The notes beneath the pieces were generated by a model that saw only the letters and a list, made by a program, of their open reading frames with translations, made no database searches and had not been told where the DNA came from. Positions 1 to 9,639 of a DNA stretch of 64,000 nucleotides are shown one piece after another. Every line of letters begins with the position of its first letter. The stretch's first letter is position 1. The position numbers were made by a program, and so were the translations under genes. The DNA comes from Cephalotus follicularis (taxonomy: Eukaryota > Streptophyta > Magnoliopsida > Oxalidales > Cephalotaceae): positions 62,001-126,000 of the forward strand of contig BDDD01002943.1 of the NCBI GenBank assembly GCA_001972305.1. The letters are read 5' to 3'.

Positions 1-2168
1 CTCAAAATCACCCATTAGCTACAAAAATACTCCGCCAAGTAAAACATGGGCTTCTACCGAGCATAGTCGTTAAGAAGTTACTAGTGGAAAAATATTTTGC
101 CTTCAAGACCCTATAGCACAAAGAATCATGTCATGTCTCCAATCTCCATCCCTGCTTAGCTAGCATTGCTAAGTTGAAAACCCTTACGTCCTGAAAACCC
201 AAACCACCTTTTGATTTTGGCTTGCATAATTTGTTCCATGCTATCCAATGAATTTTCCTCTTATCAGGTTGTTACTCCAACAAAAAATTACTCATCATCC
301 TATTCACTTTAAAACATAGGTATTAGGGTAATAGAAAAACACTAATGGCATATGTAAGGATCACCTGAGCCACAACTTTAATTAGGAAATTCCTTCCCTG
401 CTTTAGACAATAATTTCTCCTTCCATCCCTGTAATTTTACCCAGACCCTATCTTTAATGGACTGAAAAAGAAACTTCCTAGACTTACCAACCAAAGTCGG
501 GAGCCCCAGATATTTTTCATAGCTATTCTCCACACCAGAGCACATTAACTCCTTTATTGATTGTTTCACCAGAGAAGATGTGTTAGGGCTAAAAAATAAG
601 TCCGTTTTATTTATATTAACCTTTTGTCCAAAAGCTCATTCATAATGTTTCAAAATTTCCAAAGCTGCGTTACACTCCCTAACTATGGCCTTGAGGAAAG
701 TAGGTTGTCATCAACAAAGAAAAGGTGAGATATTTTAGGACTTCTGCTGCATACTCTAATACCGTGAATTCTTCCTTCTTCAACTACATGAGATAACAAC
801 AAAGATAAGCCTTCCGAACATAGAAGAAAAAGATATGGAGATAACGGATCTCCTTGACTCAATCCCCTAGTAGGTGCAATCAGGCCCCTCGGTTGACCAT
901 TTAAAACAACAGAGTAAGTTACCGTAGAAACACATTCCATAATCAAAGTCACCCACTTAGCATCAAACCCCATATGTACCATGATCTCCCTTAAAAAAGA
1001 TCACTCAATCATGTCATAAGCTTTACTCATGTCAAGCTCAACGCCATTAGACTTTGGCCACTCCCTCTTATAGATTTCATATAGTGCATTGTCTTAAAGG
1101 CAACCAATATATTATAAGTTATCAACCTGCCAGGAACAAAAGCACTCTGGTTCTATGATATAACTACATGTAAGGTGTGTTTCAACCTATTTGCTAGGAC
1201 CTTAGATACTATTTTATATGATACAATACACAGGCTAATAGGTCAAAATTCCGTCATCTTCTTTGGATATTTCACCTTAGTAATTAACATTGGGTGTAAT
1301 TCAGTTTACTCACTAATCTACCTTCCTAAAAAAACAATTATACCACTTGGACCACATCTTCCCACATAATTTCTCAAAACTTTTGATAAAAAAGTGCTGG
1401 CATACCATCAGGCCCCCGGGCTTTTGTGGGTACATTTGCTGCAGCACCTTTCCTCAACTGAACATGGTTGAAGGAGCTGCTCATTCATTTATTCTGTTAC
1501 CAGCCATTTCACTCCCCATAATATATGCTAGACCATCTGATCCCTACTATGTAAAAATGTTTTGGAAGTAGGAGGTTGCAACATCAGCCATGTCTTCATC
1601 TTTGGTTACCCACCTCCCATATTCATGCAAAAGACCTTGTATAGTATTTTTTTTACCTCGTTTGATTAGTCTTAGAATGGAAAAAAGTCGTGTTACTGTC
1701 CCCTTCTTTTAGCCAAGAAATCCTAGACTGTTGTTTCAATAAGACTTCTTCTCTTTTCAATAGATCATTGAGAACCCTCGAAACCTTCCTTATATCATCA
1801 ATATTGTTTCCTAACCCCAAACCCATCTAAGAATTCTCCAAATCTTGCCTTGCTTCGATCATTGCTCTACTCACACGACCAAAAGTGTCCTTATTCCATC
1901 ATCCCAGATTCCTTATGCACCACCTGATTTTGTCAAACAAAGCACTCATCTTATTCACTTCAACAAGTATTATGGTGAAAGAGTGTCTTACCACTTCCCC
2001 ACATCTCGGATGTCAAACCCACATGGCTTCAAACCAAGTTTGCCTTTTCCGTTTTATTCGCCCCACGCACCCTTGGAGATAAAGGGCAATAGCACAATGG
2101 TCTGAGGTGGAAGACTATACTTGGCGCATTTCAGCTATCGGGAATTTTCTGCACCATTCCTAGTTGCA
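1..2168 (-). pseudogene. LINE (non-LTR retrotransposon) reverse transcriptase part
   Basis: This is a degenerate non-LTR retrotransposon polyprotein read on the minus strand. The open stretch 982-683 shows the RT core: GLSQGDPLSPYLF, then a catalytic box read as FFVDD. Just upstream (about 1100-1010) comes a degenerate form of the LDMSKAYD motif. At 569-378 the connection region reads YLGLPTLVGKSRK. Upstream (about 2160-1700) the reading frame resembles the end of the APE-type endonuclease and the linker before RT (SWLKEGDSNTTFF). Stops and frameshifts are frequent, so it is not functional. It is cut by the window start at the RT side and by a copia LTR at about 2174. The matching endonuclease and ORF1 parts lie at 24206-24474 and 26896-28519. 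Confidence 0.85.
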
Positions 2169-2173
2169 TATAC

Positions 2174-2341
2174 TATTGGTTTCATTATAAAAAGGCTAGA
2201 TTAACACTTAATCTAACCCAGACTAGCATACCCTAAAACGGAATGGATTTACTACAAATAAAACCTATTGCCAAGATCACTTTGATCAACACTTTAACAT
2301 ACCAAAACAAAGATGAATGTAACACTTACTTCAAAGTTTCT
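2174..2341 (-). repeat. Copia 3' LTR, left fragment
   Basis: This segment aligns with 15823-16011, including the shared stretch around GATTAACACTTAATCTAACC. It stops abruptly at about 2341, where sequence starting TGTCACACCCCG begins. The LTR resumes at 8780. About 760 bp present in the other LTR copy (about 16012-16774) is missing here, so the 6.4 kb insertion came with a deletion. Confidence 0.8.
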
Positions 2342-2888
2342 GTCACACCCCGTTCCCATAACAACAATAAAAGTGGTGGCAATCAACATATAAATCCGGC
2401 TTATGCAATTCACTATAAATTTAAAACTTTTCATATCCATTAACAACTTGCGAAAGCATTTAAATATAAGCCGAATTATAAGGTAACATGCATCCCATAC
2501 TACATGCTACAACAAAAACATCATCAAAGTTAACTGCCCTTAAACGGAGCGTGAACAATATTCATCAATACATCGATTCATTCATTACAAAGATCATAAA
2601 CGTTTCTCAAAAGTAGAAACAACATAACTCCATTTTGCTTCACGGAACTCAACGGTAGCAATCCGCTGCATCCACCTGAAATCAATCTGAAACTGTAGGG
2701 GGGTTAGCCTTTGTCCTCACTCGGCTAAGTTATAAACATGATTTGGGGTCAACGATAAAGAATGCTATGTAATGAATGCAACATGATGCAATAAATACTA
2801 TATCCCGATGCATATATATATATTAGAACAATTTAATATCATTGACTAAAAATAAAAAATCAAATTTTTAATTGTCATCACATTAAAA
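2342..2888. other. LTR-like flank of the 6.4 kb insert
   Basis: There is no coding signal. The segment starts TGTCACACCCCG, a typical terminus of plant LTRs, probably Ty3/gypsy. It holds AT-rich sequence with a short G-run (TAGGGGGGTT) near 2697. It probably pairs with 7000-8779 as the two sides of one long LTR or leader into which the caulimovirid-like block was placed. That pairing is inference: no matching terminus or target duplication was found. Confidence 0.35.
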
Positions 2889-2900
2889 GCTCTGATACCA
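2889..2900 (-). promoter_or_regulatory. tRNA-Met primer binding site, minus strand
   Basis: The plus strand reads GCTCTGATACCA, so the minus strand reads TGGTATCAGAGC. This is the initiator tRNA-Met primer site used by both caulimovirids and plant LTR retrotransposons. It lies downstream (minus sense) of the caulimovirid-like polyprotein, as expected for the genome start in a circular or tandem pararetroviral unit, but an LTR-element origin cannot be excluded. Confidence 0.6.
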
Positions 2901-3030
2901 TTTGGGGAACGGAAGCTAACAGTAATTTAAGCAGAGATAATTAACAGATAAACGGATAAAATAAAACCAAAATATAAGGAAGATAGTAAAAGCAGAGATA
3001 GTTCAAACAAAGACTGGAATTTAAATACGA

Positions 3031-3125
3031 AATTGAAATACTAATTATATTGACTGAAAGTATATAAATACTAATTATAGTGACTGAAATTATATAAATA
3101 CTAATTATAGTGACTGAAAGTATAT
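3031..3125. repeat. 30-bp tandem repeat, three units
   Basis: Three consecutive units of exactly 30 bp (3031-3060, 3061-3090, 3091-3120) share the core ACTAATTATAGTGACTGAAA, and a fourth unit begins at 3121. They lie in the non-coding leader-like part of the caulimovirid-like block. Confidence 0.85.
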
Positions 3126-3189
3126 AAATAAATTGAAATTGCTGGGGACCGGAATACTGGAATAAATACTGAAGAAATAAAATGGAAAA

Positions 3190-3600
3190 GGATCCACACT
3201 GGCGGGACGCAGTCCTCTTGTAGATGGTCCTTAACCAAAGTAAATTATTTAAAAGCGAATGATATGAAGAAGTTAAATGGAAAAAGGTTCCACACTGGCA
3301 GGACACTGTCCTATGTAGATGGACCTTTACGAATGCTAATTGTAAATTGCATTAATTTAAATGAAAAGACACCACACTGGCAGGACGCAGTCCTATGTAG
3401 ATGGGTCTTTCCAACACTAAAAGTAAACACTGAATTTAAATGTTTAAGCCACCACTCTGTCAGGAGGTATAACCGTCCTTATCGTTGGGTCTTAAACAAA
3501 ATTGTTAAATTGTTTTAATGGAATACTGAAATTTAAAATTAACTTTATCCACACTGTCAGACGGACTAACCGATCATATCGATGGATAAGTTAAAGCAAT
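3190..3600. repeat. Degenerate 82-95 bp tandem repeats, each with a small hairpin
   Basis: About five units start near 3195, 3290, 3371, 3451 and 3548. Each carries CCACACTGGCAGGAC, a short loop and GTCCT, then GTAGATGG. The inner arms AGGAC and GTCCT can pair, and CCA/TGG can close the outer stem. Units 4 and 5 differ in sequence but keep inverted arms (AGGAGG with CCGTCCT; CGG with CCG). No protein is suggested by the units. Confidence 0.7.
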
Positions 3601-3654
3601 TGATAAATTGTTTGGCCTTTATTCAAAGAATCTTATCGGAATAGTAACCGAAAA

Positions 3655-3775
3655 ACTCAATGAACAGTGGCAAAATTCAATGAATAGTGAATAGTGAACT
3701 CAATGAATAGTGACGAATTCAATGAATAGTAATCATAAATAGTGAATGTTCAATGAATAGTAATCATAATCATAG
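3655..3775. repeat. AATGAATAGT short repeats
   Basis: CAATGAATAGT recurs several times with short spacers (ATAGTGAACT, ATAGTAATCAT). Similar GAATAGTAA words reappear near 4140-4210 next to TACTGTTCATGAATAGTA, which contains an inverted repeat. The sequence is non-coding. Confidence 0.7.
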
Positions 3776-4346
3776 AGCAATACTTACTTGATAGTTGAAT
3801 TTATAAACTATGTACAAAGCTTTACTCGAAATAACACTCACATAGAAATTGGAATATGTACAAACTTACTTGAAATGGTTGCCGGTTCTTATGCCGGTAT
3901 GCTTACAATACTTCAATACTGATGGAGGTTTACAACTCTAAGTGTTTACACTCAGGCTTTAAGTGTTTACAACTATAGAGAAATGATTTGGAGAATTGGT
4001 TGGAGAATTGTGAAATGGTTTGAGAGAATTGTTGAGAGGAATTGCTTCTTCAAAATGTTTGTTGTAATGCTTGTAATGCTTGATGAATGAGTAAGGAAGG
4101 CTTGGTATATATAAGCCTTTGCTGAGTGGGTTTACTATTTGTGAATAGTAACTTGTCTAGTGGAGTTACTGTTCATGAATAGTATTTTATCTTCTGAGTG
4201 CTTCAAATAGTGAATGGCGGCTACGATGTTGACGCTTCTGCCGCAATTTATTGGTGCAGCGTTTGTACTGTAATTTTGTTGGTGCAGAGTACTTGTACTG
4301 CAATTTTGTTGGTGCAAATAGTAGTTCTAATTCTTTTGGTGACTGA

Positions 4347-5354
4347 TTACCATTTTCTCCTCATTCTTTTGTTTTCGACGAAATAATGTGGCCATAAATT
4401 TTGATCTTCTTTGTAGAGAGTTCCATCTTGGATTAAATCGTCTTCATAGAATTTAATTAATGGGAGGAAATTGGTTTGTATATTGAAAAGGATATCACCA
4501 TAAAATTGTTTAGAATAGATTTTTTGGATTTGATCTTCTGCAACTAATTTGGTGCGATATGGAAGTTCAAAATGATCCCAATTGGCCGCAATTGTTTTAG
4601 CTCTCCAATGACTAATCTGTATCTCCAGGGGAAGTGGGCAATCCCATAAATCTAGTTTTAGGAGATGAGGGGGATTTTTAAAGCCTTTGATGTGGATAAG
4701 GTGTTTTTCTGGTTCGACATAGTGAATAAATTCTGGTGGTGTGGATTTAATCATTACTTGGACTATTGGAAATCTTGTAATCATGAAGTTCATGCCTACA
4801 TATGAGATTTTTCTTCCGAATAAATCAAAATGGCTAGGATCAGTGAATAATACTTGTTGGAGCATTCCATGGTCCATGAGGAATTGTGGAGTTATTGATT
4901 TATTGTGGAAAATATATTCATGTGGGCCAGATAGGTCCCAACATGCTGTGTAAATGGTGTATGCCAAATGGCATGTACAGGAATAATGAATAGCTGGGAT
5001 GTTTTGACAAGTGTCTAATAATTGTGGACATTTTTTATATTGATCATGTGGAAGATAGTATGAGAGATGGCTAGTAGAAATCTTGTGAAAATACTCGGGA
5101 TTAGAGGCGATACCTCTAAGAAAGTTTTGTATAAGTTCAAAATTTTTGAAAAGATTTTGGTTTCTCCTATTTTGAATGTCTTCCACTATTTCATGGAGAT
5201 TGTAATCTCTTAATTTTCGAAGAATAGAATAGGGGAAAAAGAAAGCTCTTGAATTTCTTATTTCTATCTCAGTGGGAGATAGAGTTTCTTTTTTCAAATC
5301 CTTGTTCGAATGTTTTATTTCTATCTCAGTGGGAGATAGAATATCTTCTCTCAA
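4347..5354 (-). pseudogene. Caulimovirid-like polyprotein, C-terminal region
   Basis: This is an open stretch of 335 codons in the same frame as the RT region, separated from it by one stop codon at 5388-5390. It begins with peptide repeats built on SPTEIEI. A Cys/His-containing stretch (about residues 113-135) and many aromatic residues follow. No standard domain is recognised. It lies where RNase H or a downstream polyprotein region would be, but clear RNase H catalytic motifs were not found. The lack of stops over 1 kb is notable beside the damaged RT. It could also be a separate gene carried by the element. Confidence 0.5.
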
Positions 5355-5430
5355 ATGTTTTAATTCTATTGGAGAAAGGAAATTCTCTTATCTAAATTGT
5401 TTTGCTTCTTTGGGAGACATAAATTTTTCT
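5241..5430 (-). repeat. In-frame SPxE repeats coinciding with DNA hairpins
   Basis: On the plus strand TTTCTATCTCAGTGGGAGAT occurs near 5261 and again about 57 bp later. It contains the inverted arms TATCTC and GAGATA. On the minus strand the units encode LSPTEIEI, with two more degenerate copies (LSPIELKHL, MSPKEAKQF). The array bridges the stop codon at 5388. Confidence 0.7.
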
Positions 5431-6506
5431 TTGTTTAAATTTTTTTCCATTTCTATGAGATACAAGTCTTCATCATCAAATGGTAATCCTTCCATCTGCT
5501 GTAAAATAAAAGAGAGAACATTAACATAATCATGAAAGGGTTTTGGAAGATTATTGAAAATTTGATTTGTTTGTAAAATGCTTTCTTGTTCATAAAATTT
5601 AACATTTTCATATATAAGGTCTGTTTTGACTATACATAGTGTTTGCAAATGGTCATCAATTGATTCATCTCCTTTTAGGAGCTCAGAAGTTAAAATTCTT
5701 TTTTCTCTTCTTGTTAGAGTTTGGTAATAAACTTGAAGTGTTTTAAGCATGTATATTAATGGATCCGAAAATAGATGTAATTTTTCACAAAAGTTGTGTA
5801 AATGCCAAATGTTTATGTTTCTAATATTTATTGAATTGGAAAACATTGAATTGTTATAAATAGTAGAAAATATTAAATATGAAACTGGTAATTGTTTTTT
5901 GTTGACAATAATGTTTGGAAATTTTTTAGTAAATAAAGCAGATCTTTGAATGGGTACATAATGATTTTGAAGAATAAACAAATATAGTTTCGTTCTAGAT
6001 AATACTAATTTATTGTTCAGAACAATGGAATTGTTGTCAATGTATTCAATTGGAAGAGATGAAAATGGTTTGAAGAAATCATTTATAATTTTTTGAATTT
6101 TTCTAGAGGCATTTTGTGAACTTAATAGGATGATAGTCCACTCGTACCGTCTAAATAGTGTGTAAAATCTAATTTTTAACGTTTTATAATTTATGACTGA
6201 TCTTTGTACACAAAATGTTGTACAGCTCCAAAGAGATTTGCTAGGTTCAATCAATGATTCTTGAATTTCTTTTCTACAATGTTTCATTAATTCATAAGTC
6301 ATTTGAATTGGTTTTATTCCAGTGGGAATGTTGTGTGTAGTAAAATCCTTTTCATATGGTAAGGACACCATATGTCGTTTCCTGTGCCAAAAGGCATCTG
6401 GAAGATCTGAACAAAGATTTTTAATTATGTTAATTTTTAATGAATCAATTTTTTCTTTTATTTGTGAGTTTTGTAAATGATTTTCAAGTTTCTTATTTGA
6501 TACTTC
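5388..6506 (-). pseudogene. Caulimovirid-like reverse transcriptase region, degenerate
   Basis: The open part is 6371-5388 (327 codons), and the same frame stays open upstream to the stop at 6507. The N-terminal part has the RT start pattern (IPTGIKPIQM, SLWSCTTF, VINYKTLK). The segment between the VINYK motif and the catalytic box is much shorter than in the family, so an internal piece is lost. The catalytic box, at about residue 110 of the open part, reads YIDN where YIDD is expected. A later PIQRSALFTKKFP motif matches the RT connection. An RT with these changes should be inactive. It ends at the stop at 5388, after which the same frame continues. Confidence 0.7.
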
Positions 6507-6953
6507 TTATTTCATAGAATACAAATGATTTTCTTTTGGTTTTATCAAATTCTCAGAATGTTCCTTGAATAAGGAGAATGTTTTTAGAATGTTAATATCT
6601 TTGGTAATGGGTTTTTCATTGAAGGCAAACAGTATTTTTTGTTGAAATATTTTTGTTGTAATTCCTTCATTTGTTACTTTGAATGGTTTAATAATTTCTA
6701 AAAATGGTTGACCTAGGATTATTCCTATGTCTAAATCTTTGACTAAAATGAATGATTGTTTAATGCAAATACCATCGTTACAGATATGTACACTAGTGAC
6801 TTTGAAATTGATTCTAAGATTTTCGCCATTTGCAGTAGACAATTTTTGTTTAGTTTTTTCAAAATACTTTGTTGGAATTAATCCTTCTTGTATACAATTC
6901 ATTTGTGCACCTGAATTTATTAGAGCAATGGTTTGGAGTTTAAAGATTTTCAC
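6507..6953 (-). pseudogene. Retropepsin-like protease region of the caulimovirid-like polyprotein
   Basis: This is a 148-codon open stretch. Near the N-terminus ALINSGAQMNCI aligns with the aspartic protease active site, normally D(S/T)GA; the catalytic aspartate is read as asparagine. The downstream motif GIILGQPFL fits the second conserved box (ILG). A stop codon ends it at 6507, in the same frame as the RT region that follows. The start codon at 6953 is only the first ATG after an upstream stop; the true polyprotein would begin earlier. Confidence 0.75.
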
Positions 6954-7214
6954 AGTCCTTCGAAAATATATATTTGCTTAAACATACATTTTCGTGTAAA
7001 ATAATGATTTATAATGATCATGAATGCACTTCCAAAAGGATGATACAACAGTTCACAATCAGTTATCACGATGCACAATCAGTTCACCATAGTTCACAAT
7101 CAACAATACACAGTCACAAATCACAGTTCGTCACAGTTCACAATCAACAATACGCAGTCACAATCACAATTCAAGATGCATACACATGCCCACAATGTAA
7201 GACAGACACAAACA

Positions 7215-7520
7215 ATCGGCTGTCCCTCACTGACGGTCGGTTGTTTTCCTTCAACAGTCGGCAGCCCTAAACTGGCAGTCGGCTGCCCACACTCGACAGT
7301 CGGCTGTCATCCTTGACAATCGGCTGTTTATACCCAACAGTCGGCTGCTAGCCTACAGCAGTCGGCTACTCAAGCCTCTGCAGGCATTTCCCAGTAACAC
7401 ACATGGAAAGTCGACTGGCTCCCAAGCACAGTCGGCTGGATCCATTGAGTAGTCGACTGTTCATACTGAACAGTCGACTGGCGCACTCGAGCAGTCGGCT
7501 GTCCTCTTGGACAGTTGGCT
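7215..7520. repeat. CAGTCGGCTG / AGTCGACTG array
   Basis: About a dozen near-copies of (C)AGTCGGCTG or AGTCGACTG recur every 20-35 bp with variable spacers (for example at 7255, 7279, 7303, 7339, 7411, 7429, 7452, 7476 and 7494). The GTCGAC forms are self-complementary. The array resembles the palindrome arrays in the LTRs further right, but with a different flanking word. Confidence 0.75.
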
Positions 7521-7674
7521 GGATTCTGCAGACAGTGCAGAAAAACAGTAGCAAAACAAAGCCACAACTCACAACGATCCATCCTAACACACAACGAATC
7601 ATAGCATCGACATTATCTCTAAGCGTCAATGTTTATCGCGAAACAGGACTCATTCTCCGTATAACAATCTATAG

Positions 7675-7730
7675 CGTCGACGCTTCTTTCCTAAGCGTCG
7701 ACGCTTCTTTCCTAAGCGTCGACGGTTGAG
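7675..7730. repeat. AAGCGTCGACGCTT palindrome triplet
   Basis: The palindrome core GCGTCGACGC recurs at 21-bp spacing. An exact AAGCGTCGACGCTT lies at 7693-7706. Partial copies lie on both sides, separated by CTTTCCT. The same word family is found in the SIRE-like LTRs (41625-42240, 51535-51900, 57305-57680). Confidence 0.85.
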
Positions 7731-8779
7731 CGAACCAAAACATGGTTCCTTCAACACGTCTCAAAATCAATCGAGTTCAAGGCATACAACACATGCAATC
7801 CGATCTACAATCATCGTAAATCACAATAAGCATAACGGGTTAACAATTCATAGCAACCCTAACACAGTCACACAATTCACAATCCACAGCCCACAATCAT
7901 TCCAAGACACGATATGCACGCATTTCATCAAGGAACATTTATTATAATTGAACTCAAACCACATTTATAAAATCCCCTACCTGTTATAGCAGTAACAACC
8001 GTACAGTCGAGCTGCACGTTCAATTGTCGAACCTTTTCGATAACCGTTGAACCGAAGCCGGTTCTCGCCAATTGATCAGTTCCTCAATGCCAAATCCAAT
8101 TGCCACTCACACACTGCACATACAACACATTTCAGTTATGTTCGACACACAAAACATTTCCGTTGCCGAAACGCCGACGGATTTCAACCGACACAACCAG
8201 GCGGTGAAACACCCATCAACGGGTTCCACATTGAACGGTCTACTCAAAACTGGTCGAGACTCACCGGGAATCGGCGCCGAACGCCGCGCCACGGTCGGCA
8301 GCGAATCGTGACTCACTGAGTCAACTCGCCGAACCTCCCAGGTCCGATCACCACCCAAAAATGCCATACATTCACCAGTCCTACACGTCACTGCCCGTGA
8401 CTCGCCAAGACTTGGTGCCAAACGCACCGTCTCAGGCGACAGTGAGTTAACTCGCTGAGTCGACTCAGTCAAGCCATTTCGGCCACGCCATAACCCACGC
8501 CATCCGCGACGCTAACGGCGCCGGGAAACGCCGAGAGGAGGCGCGACAGTGGCGGCAGAGGAGAAGAAGAAAGAAGAGAAAAGAGAAGGGGGAAGGAGGA
8601 GTTACCGTCCGTTGGCGTGCCTGGGTTGGCCGGCGTGCTCTCCCGGTCCGGTAGCTGGCTCCGGCGTCCTCTCCCGATCTCTCTACCGCACTCTCTCCTA
8701 ATCTCTCTCTCTCTCTCTCTGGCGCGGGCGCCTGGTGCGCCCGCTGTCTCTTTCTTTGCACGGGCGCGTGATGCGCCCG

Positions 8780-9572
8780 GTTCATTCATTAAAATGATAT
8801 CGCAAGTAATTAGCTATCATGATCAAATTAGAAACTATTTCTAATTAACTGATCTCTGATATTGGAATCAACATTCCAATACATTTTCATCATAGCCAAG
8901 ATATCTTACAGTTAATAACCCTAAGCATAAACTCCCTTTACTGGGAGCGGTAGATTACATATTGCTCACTCACATATCTTCATGCATAATCTACATACCC
9001 AACTAATACCTGTATACTCCTCATGGTTAGAAGATGTACTTAAGTATTATCAAAGTATGCTATCTTATACACAAAATATCTAGTGGTGGCTCAGGTCTAA
9101 TGACCACTCACACTACTGCAATACAAGAAGTCTGTCTGTCATGTAAGTAAAACTCTATACAGGACCTCTTATAGCGCATCACTTCAGTGAACTCATAAAA
9201 TAATGAGAACCCACGTGTATGCCATGTAGTCACTAAATGATGACTTGTGAGAACAATCAAACTCTTTAACAAGTTGAAATACAATGCAATAATCTATCCG
9301 GATAACATATGTCCAAGTATGTTATCCTACCACTAGGAAGATTATAGAATAAAGCTTATCGATGTGCTAAGTTTCACAGAATAATCTCATCATGGTTTTA
9401 GTCATCAAACTGTATTCCATGGATATTCATTGATTATACATATATTTATAAACATATATTAATGAACAATTATCATTGATTATAATGAAGAACATCCTTT
9501 ATTGAACTATAATGTTTATTACAAACTATTGTTATTACAAGATAATATGGCTTGAAGGATTTATCCCTAACA
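8780..9572 (-). repeat. Copia 3' LTR, right fragment
   Basis: This segment aligns with 16775-16845 at its left end and with 23665-24205 further right. It ends TTATCCCTAACA at 9572. On the minus strand the LTR therefore begins TGTTAGGGATAA. It is preceded in minus sense by GTGTGAGAT, the expected polypurine-like priming site. Confidence 0.85.
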
Positions 9573-9639
9573 ATCTCACACTAGTACTAAAGCCAGTTAT
9601 CCATGTGTTTCACACCAATTCAAGAGAGATATTTGTCAA

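Larger units (their letters stand above)
2900..6960 (-). mobile_element. Endogenous caulimovirid-like (pararetroviral) sequence
   Basis: The block has a protease, RT and C-terminal polyprotein region on the minus strand (6953-4347), then about 1.2 kb of non-coding, repeat-rich DNA, then a tRNA-Met primer site (2889-2900). This order fits a pararetroviral polyprotein followed by an intergenic or leader region. The three coding pieces share one frame, separated by only two stop codons. No capsid or movement-protein gene is recognisable upstream of 6953, and no integrase domain is seen, which argues against a Ty3/gypsy element. The edges are approximate. Key catalytic residues are changed (see the protease and RT entries), so it is a dead copy. 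Confidence 0.65.
7000..8779. other. Right flank of the 6.4 kb insert: GC-rich, repeat-bearing LTR-like DNA
   Basis: No convincing gene is present. The left part (7030-7200) holds repeats of CACAATCA and CAGTTCACAATCA. An array of CAGTCGGCTG units follows (7215-7520), then three AAGCGTCGACGCTT palindromes (7675-7730). The right part is GC-rich with a CT microsatellite (about 8698-8719) and paired GCGCGGGCGCC and GGGCGCGTGATGCGCCC stretches, which could fold. On the minus strand it resembles the leader of a plant LTR retrotransposon. It ends abruptly at the copia LTR at 8780. Open frames here are short and overlap on both strands. Confidence 0.45.

Noticed and set aside
4347-6953. Classifying the block as Ty3/gypsy
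   Set aside because: No integrase or chromodomain was found, and the RT motifs and primer-site arrangement fit caulimovirids better; some doubt remains.
8465-8790. Overlapping GC-rich open frames on both strands
   Set aside because: Low-complexity Arg/Ser-rich translations around a CT microsatellite, with no domain and frames open on both strands, point to base composition rather than genes.
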